Shown one piece after another: positions 43,497 through 52,900 of a stretch of 64,000 nucleotides of DNA. Positions within the stretch are counted from its first letter, which is position 1. Each line of letters begins with the position of its first letter. Position numbers and translations under genes: made by a program. The notes beneath the pieces were generated by a model. It made no database searches. It was not told where the DNA came from and worked only from the letters and a program-made list of their open reading frames with translations. Source of the DNA: CAWIHA01 sp963835855 (GTDB taxonomy: Bacteria; Acidobacteriota; Terriglobia; Bryobacterales; Bryobacteraceae); contig CAWIHA010000003.1 in NCBI GenBank assembly GCA_963835855.1, positions 62,001-126,000 on the forward strand, written 5' to 3'.

Positions 43497-44023
43497 TGGT
43501 AGCCGTGAATGGATTGCACAAACCGGTACTGGTGCTGAACGCCAGTTATGAGCCCATTAACATCTGCGGGGCCAGGCGGGCGCTGGTGCTGGTCCTGAAG
43601 GGCGTGGCTTCCCCGGAAGAGTTTTCCCAGACGCTGCTCCATTCCGCCCGGTACGTGATGAAGCTTCCTTCCGTCATCCGTCTGCTCGAATACCGCCGCA
43701 TTCCTCACCAAACCCGGGCGTTATCGCGCAAGAACATTCTGATGCGCGACCGTTACACCTGCCAGTACTGCCTGCGCACGCTACCATCATGCGACCTGAC
43801 GCTCGATCACGTGATCCCGCGCGCGCGTTCCGGGGAGACGACCTGGGAAAATCTGGTTGCCTGCTGCCACCCTTGCAACAATCGCAAGGGCGGCCGGACG
43901 CCGGAGGAAGCGGGCATGCGGCTCACCCGCCAGCCTCGCCCATTTAGTTTGCACACCAGCCGCCACATCATGCGTTTGCTCGGGAAGAGCGACGACCAGT
44001 GGCGGAAGTACCTGTTCTATTAG
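43496..44023 (+). CDS. HNH endonuclease
   Basis: 175 residues overlapping the comF stop by 1 nt. The N-terminal part (LHKPVLVLNASYEPINICGA) and the HNH motif with four zinc cysteines are complete: YTCQYC, LDHVIPRARSGETTWENLVA and CCHPCNNRKGG. This compact family is common beside other genes in many phyla and its cellular role is unknown; phage or mobile origin is not evident here. Confidence 0.87.
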   Translation: MVAVNGLHKPVLVLNASYEPINICGARRALVLVLKGVASPEEFSQTLLHSARYVMKLPSVIRLLEYRRIPHQTRALSRKNILMRDRYTCQYCLRTLPSCDLTLDHVIPRARSGETTWENLVACCHPCNNRKGGRTPEEAGMRLTRQPRPFSLHTSRHIMRLLGKSDDQWRKYLFY

Positions 44024-44041
44024 GGCGCCGAGCGGATCCGC

Positions 44042-44653
44042 TCAGGAACGGGCATCTTGCGGTCCCGGAACGGCCGGCGCTGCGGGCTTTGGTTTCTGGA
44101 CCGCTTTATCTTTTGCTTTCACCGGGCTGATGAGGATGTGCGCATTGCGGCCTTCCAGGCGCGGCGAACCCTCGATGGTGCCGTACTGCGCCAGGTCCTG
44201 CGAAAACCGCAGCAACAGCTTCTGCCCGAGGTCTTGGTGCGCAATCTCACGGCCGCGGAATTGCACGACGGCCTTCACGCGATTGCCCTCCTGGAGGAAC
44301 CGGATCGCGTGGTTCTTCTTGAAGTCGTAATCGTGGTCGTCGGTGTTGGGGCGGAACTTCAACTCCTTCACCTGGATCACGTGCTGCTTCTTCTTGGCTT
44401 CTTGCAGTTTCTTCTTGTTTTCGTACTGCCACTGGCCGTAATCCATCGCTTTCGCGACGGGCGGCTCAGCGGTCGGAGCGATCAAGATGAGGTCGAGCCC
44501 CAAGTCCTGTGCCTTGCGCACAGCGGCCGGAGTGGGCATGATCTCCACCGTACCGTCCGGGAAAACGGCGCGCACCTCGCGCACACGAATCGCTTCGTTT
44601 ACGTTTTCACGAATTCTGGGTCTGCGCGGTTGGAAGTGTCTGCCTGGATACAT
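44042..44653 (-). CDS. infC: Translation initiation factor IF-3
   Basis: 203 residues: N-terminal domain (RENVNEAIRVREVRAVFPDG; AQDLGLDLILIAP), a charged linker (ENKKKLQEAKKKQHVIQ) and C-terminal domain (VKAVVQFRGREIAHQDLGQK). It ends in a Pro/Ala-rich extension. The start is taken as ATG at 44653 with little Shine-Dalgarno; infC often uses unusual starts, so a start nearer the ENVNEAI motif is possible. Neither rpmI nor rplT follows on this strand. It lies 321 bp downstream of lpxD. Confidence 0.94.
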   Translation of the reverse strand: MYPGRHFQPRRPRIRENVNEAIRVREVRAVFPDGTVEIMPTPAAVRKAQDLGLDLILIAPTAEPPVAKAMDYGQWQYENKKKLQEAKKKQHVIQVKELKFRPNTDDHDYDFKKNHAIRFLQEGNRVKAVVQFRGREIAHQDLGQKLLLRFSQDLAQYGTIEGSPRLEGRNAHILISPVKAKDKAVQKPKPAAPAVPGPQDARS

Positions 44654-44974
44654 GCAATCTATTCGAGAGCTGGCGTGTTCATGATTGGAGCGAGCCTACC
44701 CTATCAAAGCACAACTCGCCGGAAACTTCCATGGGGGTGCCGATCCGAGGGGGGGGAAATTCGAGGTTGCCGTCCGTCCATGCCGGGTTTGTATTCCAGA
44801 TTAGCGCAAATAGGAGTTGCTTTCCAGTCCGTAATCCATCGCTAAGGTGGCGAGGCTTTGCGGCCCACGCTCTCCCACGCCGTCCAGGAAACCGGCCTGT
44901 TTTCGCAATTTTGGCGGAATTCGGGTAGCGCGCGGATGCGCGCGCAAATTGCGGATGTCTTGCCGAGGTTCCGG
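44654..44974 (-). other. 321-bp gap between lpxD and infC
   Basis: No supported gene. It contains a GC-rich palindromic stretch (GCGCGCGGATGCGCGCGC near 44930-44947) without a T-run, which could be the end of the lpxD transcript, and the leader of infC. No known riboswitch was recognised. Confidence 0.45.
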
Positions 44975-46024
44975 CTACGTTCCGCGGCGGCCAGCATCCT
45001 GCGCCGCCTCGAGTTCTTCGAGCCGCTGCCGCATCTCGGCCAGTTGCTTTCTGAGTTCCGGCAGGCGTCCCAGGTTCGCGAGCTGCTCCAGGTGCTCCTT
45101 GAGCGGCCGCGCCGGTGTGCCCCACACCACTTGCCCCGCGCGCACGATCTTTGAAGTCAGCACTCCGCAGCCGGACCCGACGACGGCGCGCGCTTCGATC
45201 CGCGCCTTATCGCCGACGCCGACCTGCCCCCCGATCACCGCGTAGTCTTCGACGACCACGCCTCCGGAGAACCCCGTTTGCGCCGCCACGACCACGTGCC
45301 GCCCGATGCGGCAATTGTGCGCCACGTGCACCATATTATCGAGCTTCGTCCCGTCGCCGATCCAGGTGACGCCCAGCGCCGCACGGTCGATGCACGAATT
45401 CGCGCCGACCTCAACGTCATCGCCGATCACCACACGGCCGATCTGCGGGAATTTCTCATAATGATCGTCGGCCATCACGAAGCCGAAGCCGTCCGCGCCG
45501 ATCACGCATCCCGAGTGCAGCACCGCGCGTGCGCCAATATCGATGTCGTCGTAGATTGTGACGTTTGCATGCAGCAGCGAGTCCGCGCCGATTGTCGCCC
45601 GACGGCCGATTGCACAGCCTGCACCAATGCGCGTCCGCGCTCCGATGCGCGCACCCCCCCCAACGGTTGCACACGGCCCGATGGCGACATCGGGGCCAAC
45701 TTCAGCGCTCGGAGCCACGACCGCGGTGGCGTGGATGCCGGGCTCGACGAACGTCGGCGGATACAGACGCGTGATCGCCCGGGCAAACGCGGCCCGCGGC
45801 TCGGGCACGCGGATCAGCGTGCGCCCGGCGGGGTTCGGGAACTCGAGCGGAACGAGGAGGCATCCGGCGGCCGAAGATTCCGCTCGTTGGGCTGCTTTGC
45901 GGCTTCCGGCAAACGCCAGGTCGGTCGCGCCCGCGGCCTCAAGCGGAGCGGCTTGGGCCAGCTCCTTTTCGCCGTCGCCTTCAAACGTTGCGCCCAGCCA
46001 TTCGGCCAGTTCTCGGACTCGCAA
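44975..46024 (-). CDS. lpxD: UDP-3-O-acylglucosamine N-acyltransferase
   Basis: 349 residues from a TTG at 46024, chosen because GGAGG lies 4 nt upstream and the product (LRVRELAEWLG) then has the normal LpxD start and length. The longer open frame is not conserved. It has the N-terminal uridine-binding domain (ATDLAFAGSRKAAQ), a left-handed beta-helix of hexapeptide repeats (IGPCATVGGGARIG) and the catalytic His region (MVHVAHNCRIGRHV). A C-terminal coiled coil (LRKQLAEMRQRLEELE) closes it. It adds the second 3-hydroxyacyl chain in lipid A synthesis; lpxA diverges from it. Confidence 0.94.
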   Translation of the reverse strand: MRVRELAEWLGATFEGDGEKELAQAAPLEAAGATDLAFAGSRKAAQRAESSAAGCLLVPLEFPNPAGRTLIRVPEPRAAFARAITRLYPPTFVEPGIHATAVVAPSAEVGPDVAIGPCATVGGGARIGARTRIGAGCAIGRRATIGADSLLHANVTIYDDIDIGARAVLHSGCVIGADGFGFVMADDHYEKFPQIGRVVIGDDVEVGANSCIDRAALGVTWIGDGTKLDNMVHVAHNCRIGRHVVVAAQTGFSGGVVVEDYAVIGGQVGVGDKARIEARAVVGSGCGVLTSKIVRAGQVVWGTPARPLKEHLEQLANLGRLPELRKQLAEMRQRLEELEAAQDAGRRGT

Positions 46025-46151
46025 GTTGCCTCCGGACCCGCACGCTCTTTGCACGACGCGCCCACCGGCCAAGGGCCGTATGCTGGCACGGTCGCGCTGC
46101 GGTCCACAATCCCGGGCGCGCTCGGTGGTCCAGGATCTATGATACAAAGTT

Positions 46152-46941
46152 ATGCCTCTCGACCCCTCGGCGGTTATCGCTCCCACCGCCCGCGTTCATT
46201 CGGAAGCCTCGATCGGCGCGCAGACCGTCATCGGGGATTTCTGCGTGATTGAGCGCGACGTCCGGATCGGCGCGTTCTGCGTGCTCGAGCCGTACGTCTA
46301 CGTCAAGCGTTGGACCACGCTCGGCGACCGGAACGAGATCTCGGCCGGAACCGTGCTCGGCACCGATCCGCTCGACAAGGCCTTCACAGGCGAGCGCAGC
46401 TACCTGCGCATCGGCGAGGGTAACAAGATCCGCGAGCACTACACCATCTCGCGCGGCACCGCGCCGGAGTCTGAGACGGTAATCGGCGACCGCAACTACA
46501 TCATGACGTTCCGGCCACATCGCGCATAACTGCAACATCGGAAACGATACGGTCATCGCCAGTTGTACGTTGGTCGCTGGACACGTCGAGATCGAAGACC
46601 AGGCGTTCATCTCGGGCGGCGTGGCGATTCACCAGTTTACGAAGATCGGGCGGTTGGCGATGGTTGCCGGCAAGACCCGCGTCAACACCGACCTGGCGCC
46701 GTTTTTTCTCTACGCCGGCCCCTATGCGCGGCCCACGGGGCTCAACCTCGTCGGTCTCAAACGGGCGGGCTTTTCACCGGAGGACATCTCCGCGCTGAAG
46801 AAGACCTACCGCATCCTGTTCCGCTCCGGCCTGAAGCTCGAGGAGGCGCTCAGCCGCATCGAACAGGAAGTCACAACTGAACATGCGCGGCATTTGGTTG
46901 CATTCATCCGTCGCAGTCAGAGGGGGATCTGCCGGGAGTAA
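46152..46941 (+). CDS. lpxA: UDP-N-acetylglucosamine acyltransferase, one-base frame break at 46509-46510
   Basis: Two frames together encode a complete LpxA of about 262 residues. Frame 1 (from 46152) covers the hexapeptide helix to GDRNYIMT; frame 2 resumes with GHIAHNCNIGNDTVIAS, which carries the catalytic His, and ends with the helical C-terminus. The total length is a multiple of three plus one, consistent with one extra T (ACGTTCCGG where ACGTCCGG would restore MTSGHIAHNC). As LpxA makes the first committed step of lipid A and is usually essential, a sequence error is likely. It is divergent from lpxD. Confidence 0.85.
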
Positions 46942-47052
46942 CCGCGCGCCGATTCCGGAGAGAGTGCTATGTACCACGAGTACTGTACTCCCGACGCGCG
47001 ACAGGAGCGAAAAAAACGAGCAAAACATGGACGGCCCAGAGCCCTTCGCGAG

Positions 47053-47058
47053 TATACT
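47053..47058 (+). promoter_or_regulatory. -10-like hexamer upstream of the PEP-CTERM gene
   Basis: TATACT (47053-47058) is a good -10 element 28 nt before the GTG start. The -35 is poor (TGGACG, 19 nt upstream). GAGG precedes the start. Low to moderate confidence. Confidence 0.35.
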
Positions 47059-47085
47059 ACCTGATTAAGGCCGAGGAAACCAAAA

Positions 47086-47742
47086 GTGGGAATCTCTGCG
47101 AGAAAGCTGGTGACTGCTCTCATCACGGCGTTCCTGCTGGCTGTTGTTCCGGCCGGGGCAAGCGTTATCACATCGCTGCCCGGCGGGTCGGTTATTCCGA
47201 TGCCGGCTGTCGGTTACTTCGGACCGGGCCCAGAGGTTTTCGGGCCGGAAATTACGTGGACCTCGACCAACGCTTCCAACCAGGGCGGATCCGTCTTTGG
47301 CTACACGGGAGGATACGGCTTTGACGTTAATGGGTATTGGGACGGGTCCCTAGGGCCCATGGCCGGGGTCAACGACAGCTACGATTCCTGGGATGTCACG
47401 GACACGATGACATTCGCTTTCGCGACTCCGGTATCCGCCGTCGGCGGCTTCATCGATTACGTGCCAGGATCAACTCCCACCACAATTGCGGTGTACGACA
47501 CCGGGAAGAATTTGATTGAATCCTATAACCTGACGTTCACCACCGGCGGCGGCACGAATACGGGTCAGTTCCTTGGTTTTCAGGAGTCCGGGCCGACGAT
47601 CGCTTCCTTCACCCTAACGGACAATTACGTTGGGCTGACCGACCTTACGATACTACCGACGCCGGAACCGGGCACGTTTTTGCCGGCAGCCGCCGGATTG
47701 CTAGCGGTGGCGGGCCTGATTCGCCGGAAAATCCGGGCCTAA
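47086..47742 (+). CDS. PEP-CTERM sorting domain protein
   Basis: 218 residues from a GTG start: signal peptide (VTALITAFLLAVVPAGA), a beta-rich secreted body (FATPVSAVGGFIDYVPG) and the C-terminal PEP motif PTPEPGTFLP followed by one hydrophobic helix and RRKIRA. Proteins of this kind are processed by an exosortase and anchored or released in biofilm matrix; no exosortase gene is seen in the window. The core resembles Ca-independent lectin-like domains common to these families. Confidence 0.85.
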   Translation: MGISARKLVTALITAFLLAVVPAGASVITSLPGGSVIPMPAVGYFGPGPEVFGPEITWTSTNASNQGGSVFGYTGGYGFDVNGYWDGSLGPMAGVNDSYDSWDVTDTMTFAFATPVSAVGGFIDYVPGSTPTTIAVYDTGKNLIESYNLTFTTGGGTNTGQFLGFQESGPTIASFTLTDNYVGLTDLTILPTPEPGTFLPAAAGLLAVAGLIRRKIRA

Positions 47743-47789
47743 GCGAGTAAACGCATCCGCGCCTGCGTCAGCGCAATTCCCGCAGTATA

Positions 47790-48098
47790 ATGCCAGCCAT
47801 GGACGAGCGGCGCCATTTCGCCGCTGGATCGGAGTGCCCGGTCTGTGGCAGCCCGCTGGAGGGTGCCGTCTGCCCAAAGTGCTATAGCAGCCGCACTCTG
47901 CCAACCAGACGCCGTCGGCTCATTTACCCGCTCCTGGCCGCGGGCCTCCTGGGAGAAGCATGGTACAGGTATTCCGCATACGACGACCGCTGGGGTGTGA
48001 TTTCTTTGTCTGCCACTGCGGTTTTGGTGCTGTTCGGATGGCTCTGGCCCACTGATTTTACCGAGAAGACTCGTTCCTTATTCAAATATCTCCGCTAG
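47790..48098 (+). CDS. Small zinc-ribbon membrane protein
   Basis: 102 residues (the ATG at 47799 is an alternative start). A zinc ribbon (CPVCGSPLEGAVCPKC) is followed by a basic stretch and two hydrophobic helices (LIYPLLAAGLLGEAWYRY, LSATAVLVLFGWLWP). No known family recognised. It is convergent with the downstream spermidine-synthase-like gene, with 43 bp between the ends. Confidence 0.6.
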   Translation: MPAMDERRHFAAGSECPVCGSPLEGAVCPKCYSSRTLPTRRRRLIYPLLAAGLLGEAWYRYSAYDDRWGVISLSATAVLVLFGWLWPTDFTEKTRSLFKYLR

Positions 48099-48141
48099 CG
48101 CGGTGTGATCTTCTGAAGGCCGAGGCAGTGGGGCGCGGCGC

Positions 48142-50520
48142 TTACCGCGCTGGCAGCGGGGCCGCTGCGGGTTGTGCCTGCGGTTCGCCTTCCCGCCGGG
48201 CGCGGCTCCGCACGATGGCGAGCGCGCACAGGTACATCGCACCTCCGGCCAGGAGCGTTTCCCGCAGACCGAGATAGATCGCAAGCACAATAGCGCTGAC
48301 CGATCCCAGCACGCTCGCGGCCGCGTTCAGCGACCAGGCCCAGCGCACCGAGGCGCTGTGCAGTTCCTCGAGCCGTCGCAGACCCGCAGGGAAAGGCATG
48401 CCCATGAGAAAAGCGGCCGGCGCAATCAGCGCGGCGCTCAGCGCAAATTTCAACCCGAGCGGCAGCCCTACCAGCGTCCCCAGAAGGCCGGATACGGCAA
48501 AGGCGAGCAAAGCGACGATTACGGCGATCGCCGCGAGGAGCCGCCGCCAGCGGGCTTCCGAATCCGACAGTACCCGCGGGCTGAAATAACTGCCCAGCGC
48601 GCTCGATATCAGCATCGAGAAGACGATCACCGTCAGGGCGTAGGTCGGATGACCGAGGAACAGCACGAATTTCTGCACCAGCGCAACCTGGATCAGGATG
48701 TACCCGGCGCCGATAAAGATGAAATACCAAAGGAACCGCAGTACGCTTTTGTCGCGCGGCACGTGGCTGCCGAGCAGCAGGCGGGGCAGACCTAGTACGA
48801 CCGCGGTAGCGAGCACGCTCACCAAAAACAGGGCGACCAGCAGCGGCACCGCGCGATTGATCTTGTAATCGGCGCTCCGGCGCGAGGCGTGCCTCACGAA
48901 ATTCCAGAGGTCGCGCGGCTGCACGGTGTAGAAAAAGAACGGACGGTTATCGCCGACGGCCGAGATGTCGTACTGATAGTTGCGTTCGAACGCCGCCCGA
49001 GTGCGCGTGCGCAGCAACTCGGTGAATGGGTTCGCGAGGTTCTCATCCGGCAAGTAGATCGGCTGGAACCTGCCCTGCGCCAGAATCGACCGGAACCGCG
49101 CCAGATCGCCGGCCGAAAGCGGTTTGCGGGCAATCAGGACCGTGTCTTGCGCGCCCCAGCGAGCCAGCTCGTCCGCTGCGCCCTCGCGCACAACGAGCAT
49201 GTGCCGCCACGGCTCTTTTTCGCCGAGTCCCTGGAGCGCGTCGATCGCCAGCGAAATGAGCCGCAGCGACTCACGCGGCGGATCGAGGCCCCACCGCGTA
49301 AAGACGAGCATGCCGTCATCGGTCAGGTGCGTGAGGTAATCGTGAAACGCTTCGGTCGTGTACAAGCTGTTCTCGGAAAGCGCGAAGGCGCCGGCCGCGG
49401 TGGAAGCCCAGGTATCGACCAGTGTGGCCTGGATCACCTGGTACTTTTCGCGGCTCCGGCGCACAAAGCTCCGGCCGTCTTCGACGACGATATGCACGTC
49501 CGGCCGGTCGTAGAGGTGCAGACTGTAGTCCGAGAAGCGCTCGCGCATGATCGTAGTTGCAATGATCGGGTTGATCTCGACTCCGGTCACATCGCGGCTG
49601 CCGGAAGCCAGCGCCCGCGCCACATCCCACCCTCCGCCCGGGCCGATGATCAGAGTTTTCGCGCCGGGATGCAATGCGTACGGTAGCCCGGGGCCCTCCC
49701 AGAGCAGCCGGTGGCGCTCCTCCTCCGAGAGCCGCGCGAGATCGAAAGGCGGGATGCCCGTGGACGCGTCGGCGTCGATAAAGATCATCGCCGAGCCCTT
49801 CTGCCCTTCGACGGCAATCCGTGAGAAGCTGTTCCATTTTACGAAACGCTCGCCCTTGAGCTCCTTGCCCTTTGCATACTTGACATCGATCACGGGCCGC
49901 CACACATTGAGCGCAATGAGAACGGCAAGCGCGGCGGAAAGTCCGAGCGCGGCGCTCCTCCATTTGCGCGCACCGGCCAGCGTGTACCAGATCGCGCCGG
50001 ATGCCGCATAGAGCGCGCCCGCGAGAATCACCGTATTCGGCCCGCCCAGGTAATCGAGCGACGGAATGAGCAGCAGGCAGCCAGCGGCAGCGCCCAGCAG
50101 ATCGGCGAAGTAGACCCGGTTGACGCGCTCGATCGTCCCGGCGATGACAAGTGACAGCACCGTTCCGGCGCCGAAGAACGGCAGCGCGCACGAGAAGTAC
50201 ACGAGCGTCAGGGCGCCGTACCCGAGTTCCCCCTTTCGCGTGAGGAGGTAGACGAGCGCCGCCAGCACCAGCACACCGTTCAGCGCTGCGAATGCGCCCA
50301 GCTTGGAATAAAAGCCTCTCCGCCAGCCCGCGGCCACGTATGAGAACACGCCGCCGGCGCCGAGTCCGAACAGCGCGATCGAGATGGCGAGGAAAGCGAA
50401 GTGGTAGTAAAAGACGACGGAGAAAATACGCGTGAGTGCGAGCTCGACAAGCAGCGTGGCGAGCGTCGTGAGGCCGGCACCGAAATAAATCGGGCGCCAG
50501 TCCGGTAGCTTTTTGTTCAT
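48142..50520 (-). CDS. Membrane-embedded spermidine-synthase-like protein
   Basis: 792 residues: N-terminal transmembrane part (about 12-215, seven hydrophobic segments), a soluble SAM/dcSAM-type methyltransferase or aminopropyltransferase domain (about 230-530; LIIGPGGGWDVARALASG, VTGVEINPII) and a C-terminal transmembrane part (about 555-780). YQVIQATLVDTWASTAAGAF is the spermidine-synthase-like catalytic region, but the usual acidic pair is not obvious, so the activity may differ. Such fused proteins are common in soil bacteria and uncharacterised. Confidence 0.72.
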   Translation of the reverse strand: MNKKLPDWRPIYFGAGLTTLATLLVELALTRIFSVVFYYHFAFLAISIALFGLGAGGVFSYVAAGWRRGFYSKLGAFAALNGVLVLAALVYLLTRKGELGYGALTLVYFSCALPFFGAGTVLSLVIAGTIERVNRVYFADLLGAAAGCLLLIPSLDYLGGPNTVILAGALYAASGAIWYTLAGARKWRSAALGLSAALAVLIALNVWRPVIDVKYAKGKELKGERFVKWNSFSRIAVEGQKGSAMIFIDADASTGIPPFDLARLSEEERHRLLWEGPGLPYALHPGAKTLIIGPGGGWDVARALASGSRDVTGVEINPIIATTIMRERFSDYSLHLYDRPDVHIVVEDGRSFVRRSREKYQVIQATLVDTWASTAAGAFALSENSLYTTEAFHDYLTHLTDDGMLVFTRWGLDPPRESLRLISLAIDALQGLGEKEPWRHMLVVREGAADELARWGAQDTVLIARKPLSAGDLARFRSILAQGRFQPIYLPDENLANPFTELLRTRTRAAFERNYQYDISAVGDNRPFFFYTVQPRDLWNFVRHASRRSADYKINRAVPLLVALFLVSVLATAVVLGLPRLLLGSHVPRDKSVLRFLWYFIFIGAGYILIQVALVQKFVLFLGHPTYALTVIVFSMLISSALGSYFSPRVLSDSEARWRRLLAAIAVIVALLAFAVSGLLGTLVGLPLGLKFALSAALIAPAAFLMGMPFPAGLRRLEELHSASVRWAWSLNAAASVLGSVSAIVLAIYLGLRETLLAGGAMYLCALAIVRSRARREGEPQAQPAAAPLPAR

Positions 50521-50637
50521 CTCAGATATTCTTGCGAGACAATCTACTATGTTAAGCTACGCGTGCCGCGGGAACTTTTGGCGTGAAGGGGTGAAGAGAC
50601 CAGCACCCCGGCGTTTTTCTGCCTCCTGAGGGGAGGC

Positions 50638-52647
50638 TCACATCATGGCAGCCGGCGGCGCGGGCTCGTCCGGGCGCCCGGCATTCGCGAGCGGCACTTT
50701 CACCATCACGGTCGCGACGATCAGTAATGCCATCATGCCGGCCATGAACGACGGGTGCGCCGTGATCGAAGGCATCTTGACCTCGAAGAACCGGAAGGCC
50801 GCGATCACCAGACCCATCATCGCTTCGCCCGCGATCAAGCCCGAAGCAGTCAGCACGCCTGCGTTTTCGACGCGGGCCTTCTGCGCGTCGTTCAGGCCGC
50901 GCCGGTCGCGCAACGAATCGGTGATCCAGCGTATGATTCCTCCCAGAAAGATCGCGAATGTCGTTTCGAGCGGCAGGTACATGCCGACGGCGAACAGCAT
51001 CGGGCTGCGCACCTGCACCAGGATGAGCGAAAAGCCCATCAGGATGCCGACGACGATCAGCGGCCACGGCATTTGGCCGCCGACAATGCCCTGAGCGAGC
51101 GAAGCCATCAAACCCGCCTGCGGAGCCGGCAGCGAACGGCCGCCAAACCCAATGCCTCCGGCGTTGATGTCGCCCTGGTGCAGGATCAGGAGAGGGAAGT
51201 ACAGCGCGACGCTCGCGACGAGGATGCCGAGAATGTCGCCAATTTGCATGTTCCGCGGCGTGCCGCCAAGAATGTGCCCGACCTTGAGGTCCTGGAGCAT
51301 TTCGCCGGCCACCGCGGAGGAGACGCACACCACCGCCGCCACGCCGAGCACCGCCTCCACCCCGCTCACGCCCGAGACGCCGATCGAGACCATCAGCAGC
51401 GCCGCCACGATCAGCGTGGCAAGTGTCAGGCCCGACACCGGGTTATTCGAGGATCCGATCAGACCAACCAGGTTCCCGGACACCGCAGCGAAGAAGAACC
51501 CGAGGACGATCATCACGAGCGCGGCAACCACGCCGCCCGGCAGTGTGCGGGATAGGTAGGAGTAGAGCAGTATCATGCAGACGAATGCCGCCGCCAACCC
51601 CAGGAAAACCGTCTTTGCGCTCAAGTCGCGATCGAGGCGCCTGGCCGCCTTCAACTGCGAGCTCGCCTTTTTCAAATCCGAAACCGCCCGGCCCATGCCT
51701 GCCGCCAGACTCTTGCGCATGCGGAACAGCGTGTAGCCGGCGCCGACCAGCATCCCGCCCACGGCGATCGGCCGCACGATCGATTTCCAAATCGCATCGT
51801 TCACCGCCTCCCAGCCGGAAGGATCGGCAGTGTGGATTTGCGGGCCCAGGAAATACGCGAACAGCGGCACCAGAAAGCCCCAGGCCAGCACGCCGCCGGC
51901 AAAGTTCAGCGCCGCCAGGCGCGGCCCGATGATATAGCCGACCCCGAGGTACGCCGGGCTCACCGCCGGAGCCGAAACCGCGCTTACGCCCGCGACGTTC
52001 ACCGGCTGATTGTAGCCGCGCGTCACCAAGCGCACGACGCTCTTGCCCATCTGTCCGACCGGCACGAGAAACGACTTGCTGGCCGCGAACAGGTTGATCG
52101 CGCCCAAGAAGTAAACCGCAGCGCCGAAGCCCATGTTGTAAAAGAGCAGCTTAGCCGCTTGCGCGCCCTGCTGGCCGGCGATGTGGATCCGCGAGGCCGC
52201 CACGGATTCCGGAAATGGCAGCTCGGGGTCTTCGACCATCACACGCCGCAGCAGGGTAACGAACAGGATGCCCAAAATGCCGCCGACCAGCATCAATACG
52301 GTGGACTTCCAGTACGCTTCCGGAGAATCGAACCTGCGCCACGCGCCCGAAATGACGAACGCCGGAATGGTGAAAATGGCGCCGGCGGCGACGGATTCGC
52401 CGATCGAGCCGACCGTTCGGGCAATATTCTCTTCGAGGATGGATCCTTTGCGGAGGCGAAGGATGGCCATGCCAATCACCGCCGCCGGATACGTAGCGGC
52501 GATGGTCATGCCCGCACGCAAGCCCAGGTAAGCGTTAGCGGCGCCGAGGACCACGGTCATCATCAGGCCGATCGCGACCGCCCGGAAAGTGAATTCCCGT
52601 TGATCGGTCTCTTCGGGAACGTAGGAACGGTGTTCTGTGGGAACCAT
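50638..52647 (-). CDS. OPT family oligopeptide transporter
   Basis: 669 residues from the ATG at 52647 (MVPTEHRSYVPEETDQREFT), which has GAGGAG eight nt upstream; the longer open frame is not conserved. About 15 hydrophobic helices and the OPT signatures GAANAYLGLRAGMTIAATYP, NPVSGLTLATLI and ILHQGDINAGGIGFG are present. It belongs to the bacterial OPT/YSL-like branch that imports peptides or metal-chelator complexes with protons. Confidence 0.87.
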   Translation of the reverse strand: MVPTEHRSYVPEETDQREFTFRAVAIGLMMTVVLGAANAYLGLRAGMTIAATYPAAVIGMAILRLRKGSILEENIARTVGSIGESVAAGAIFTIPAFVISGAWRRFDSPEAYWKSTVLMLVGGILGILFVTLLRRVMVEDPELPFPESVAASRIHIAGQQGAQAAKLLFYNMGFGAAVYFLGAINLFAASKSFLVPVGQMGKSVVRLVTRGYNQPVNVAGVSAVSAPAVSPAYLGVGYIIGPRLAALNFAGGVLAWGFLVPLFAYFLGPQIHTADPSGWEAVNDAIWKSIVRPIAVGGMLVGAGYTLFRMRKSLAAGMGRAVSDLKKASSQLKAARRLDRDLSAKTVFLGLAAAFVCMILLYSYLSRTLPGGVVAALVMIVLGFFFAAVSGNLVGLIGSSNNPVSGLTLATLIVAALLMVSIGVSGVSGVEAVLGVAAVVCVSSAVAGEMLQDLKVGHILGGTPRNMQIGDILGILVASVALYFPLLILHQGDINAGGIGFGGRSLPAPQAGLMASLAQGIVGGQMPWPLIVVGILMGFSLILVQVRSPMLFAVGMYLPLETTFAIFLGGIIRWITDSLRDRRGLNDAQKARVENAGVLTASGLIAGEAMMGLVIAAFRFFEVKMPSITAHPSFMAGMMALLIVATVMVKVPLANAGRPDEPAPPAAMM

Positions 52648-52900
52648 CGAGGCGCTCCTCGCGGTCAACATCATACCGTAAGCGGCGGGGAAACCGCGGA
52701 CGGTTGAAGATAAGAAAAATGCCGGGGGCCTCGAAGAAATCAGACCACGCAGGCTGGAAACTCTTCGAACGCGGATACGTTGCAGCCCAGCGGCACGGCT
52801 TCCATCTGTGGGCGTTTTTTCCGCCTCCGGTGCGGGGCGAGCCGCGCAGCAGGCCAGCACCCGCCGCCACGTTCTCGGCAGCCATTCCGGGAGGAAAGCG

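Noticed and set aside
44930..44947. GC palindrome as a terminator of lpxD
   Set aside because: Alternating GC stem without a T-run; not convincing as an intrinsic terminator, so mentioned only within the gap entry.
46137..46610. 157-residue minus-strand ORF antisense to lpxA
   Set aside because: It only spans the frame break because it is a shadow; both lpxA halves carry genuine hexapeptide repeats.
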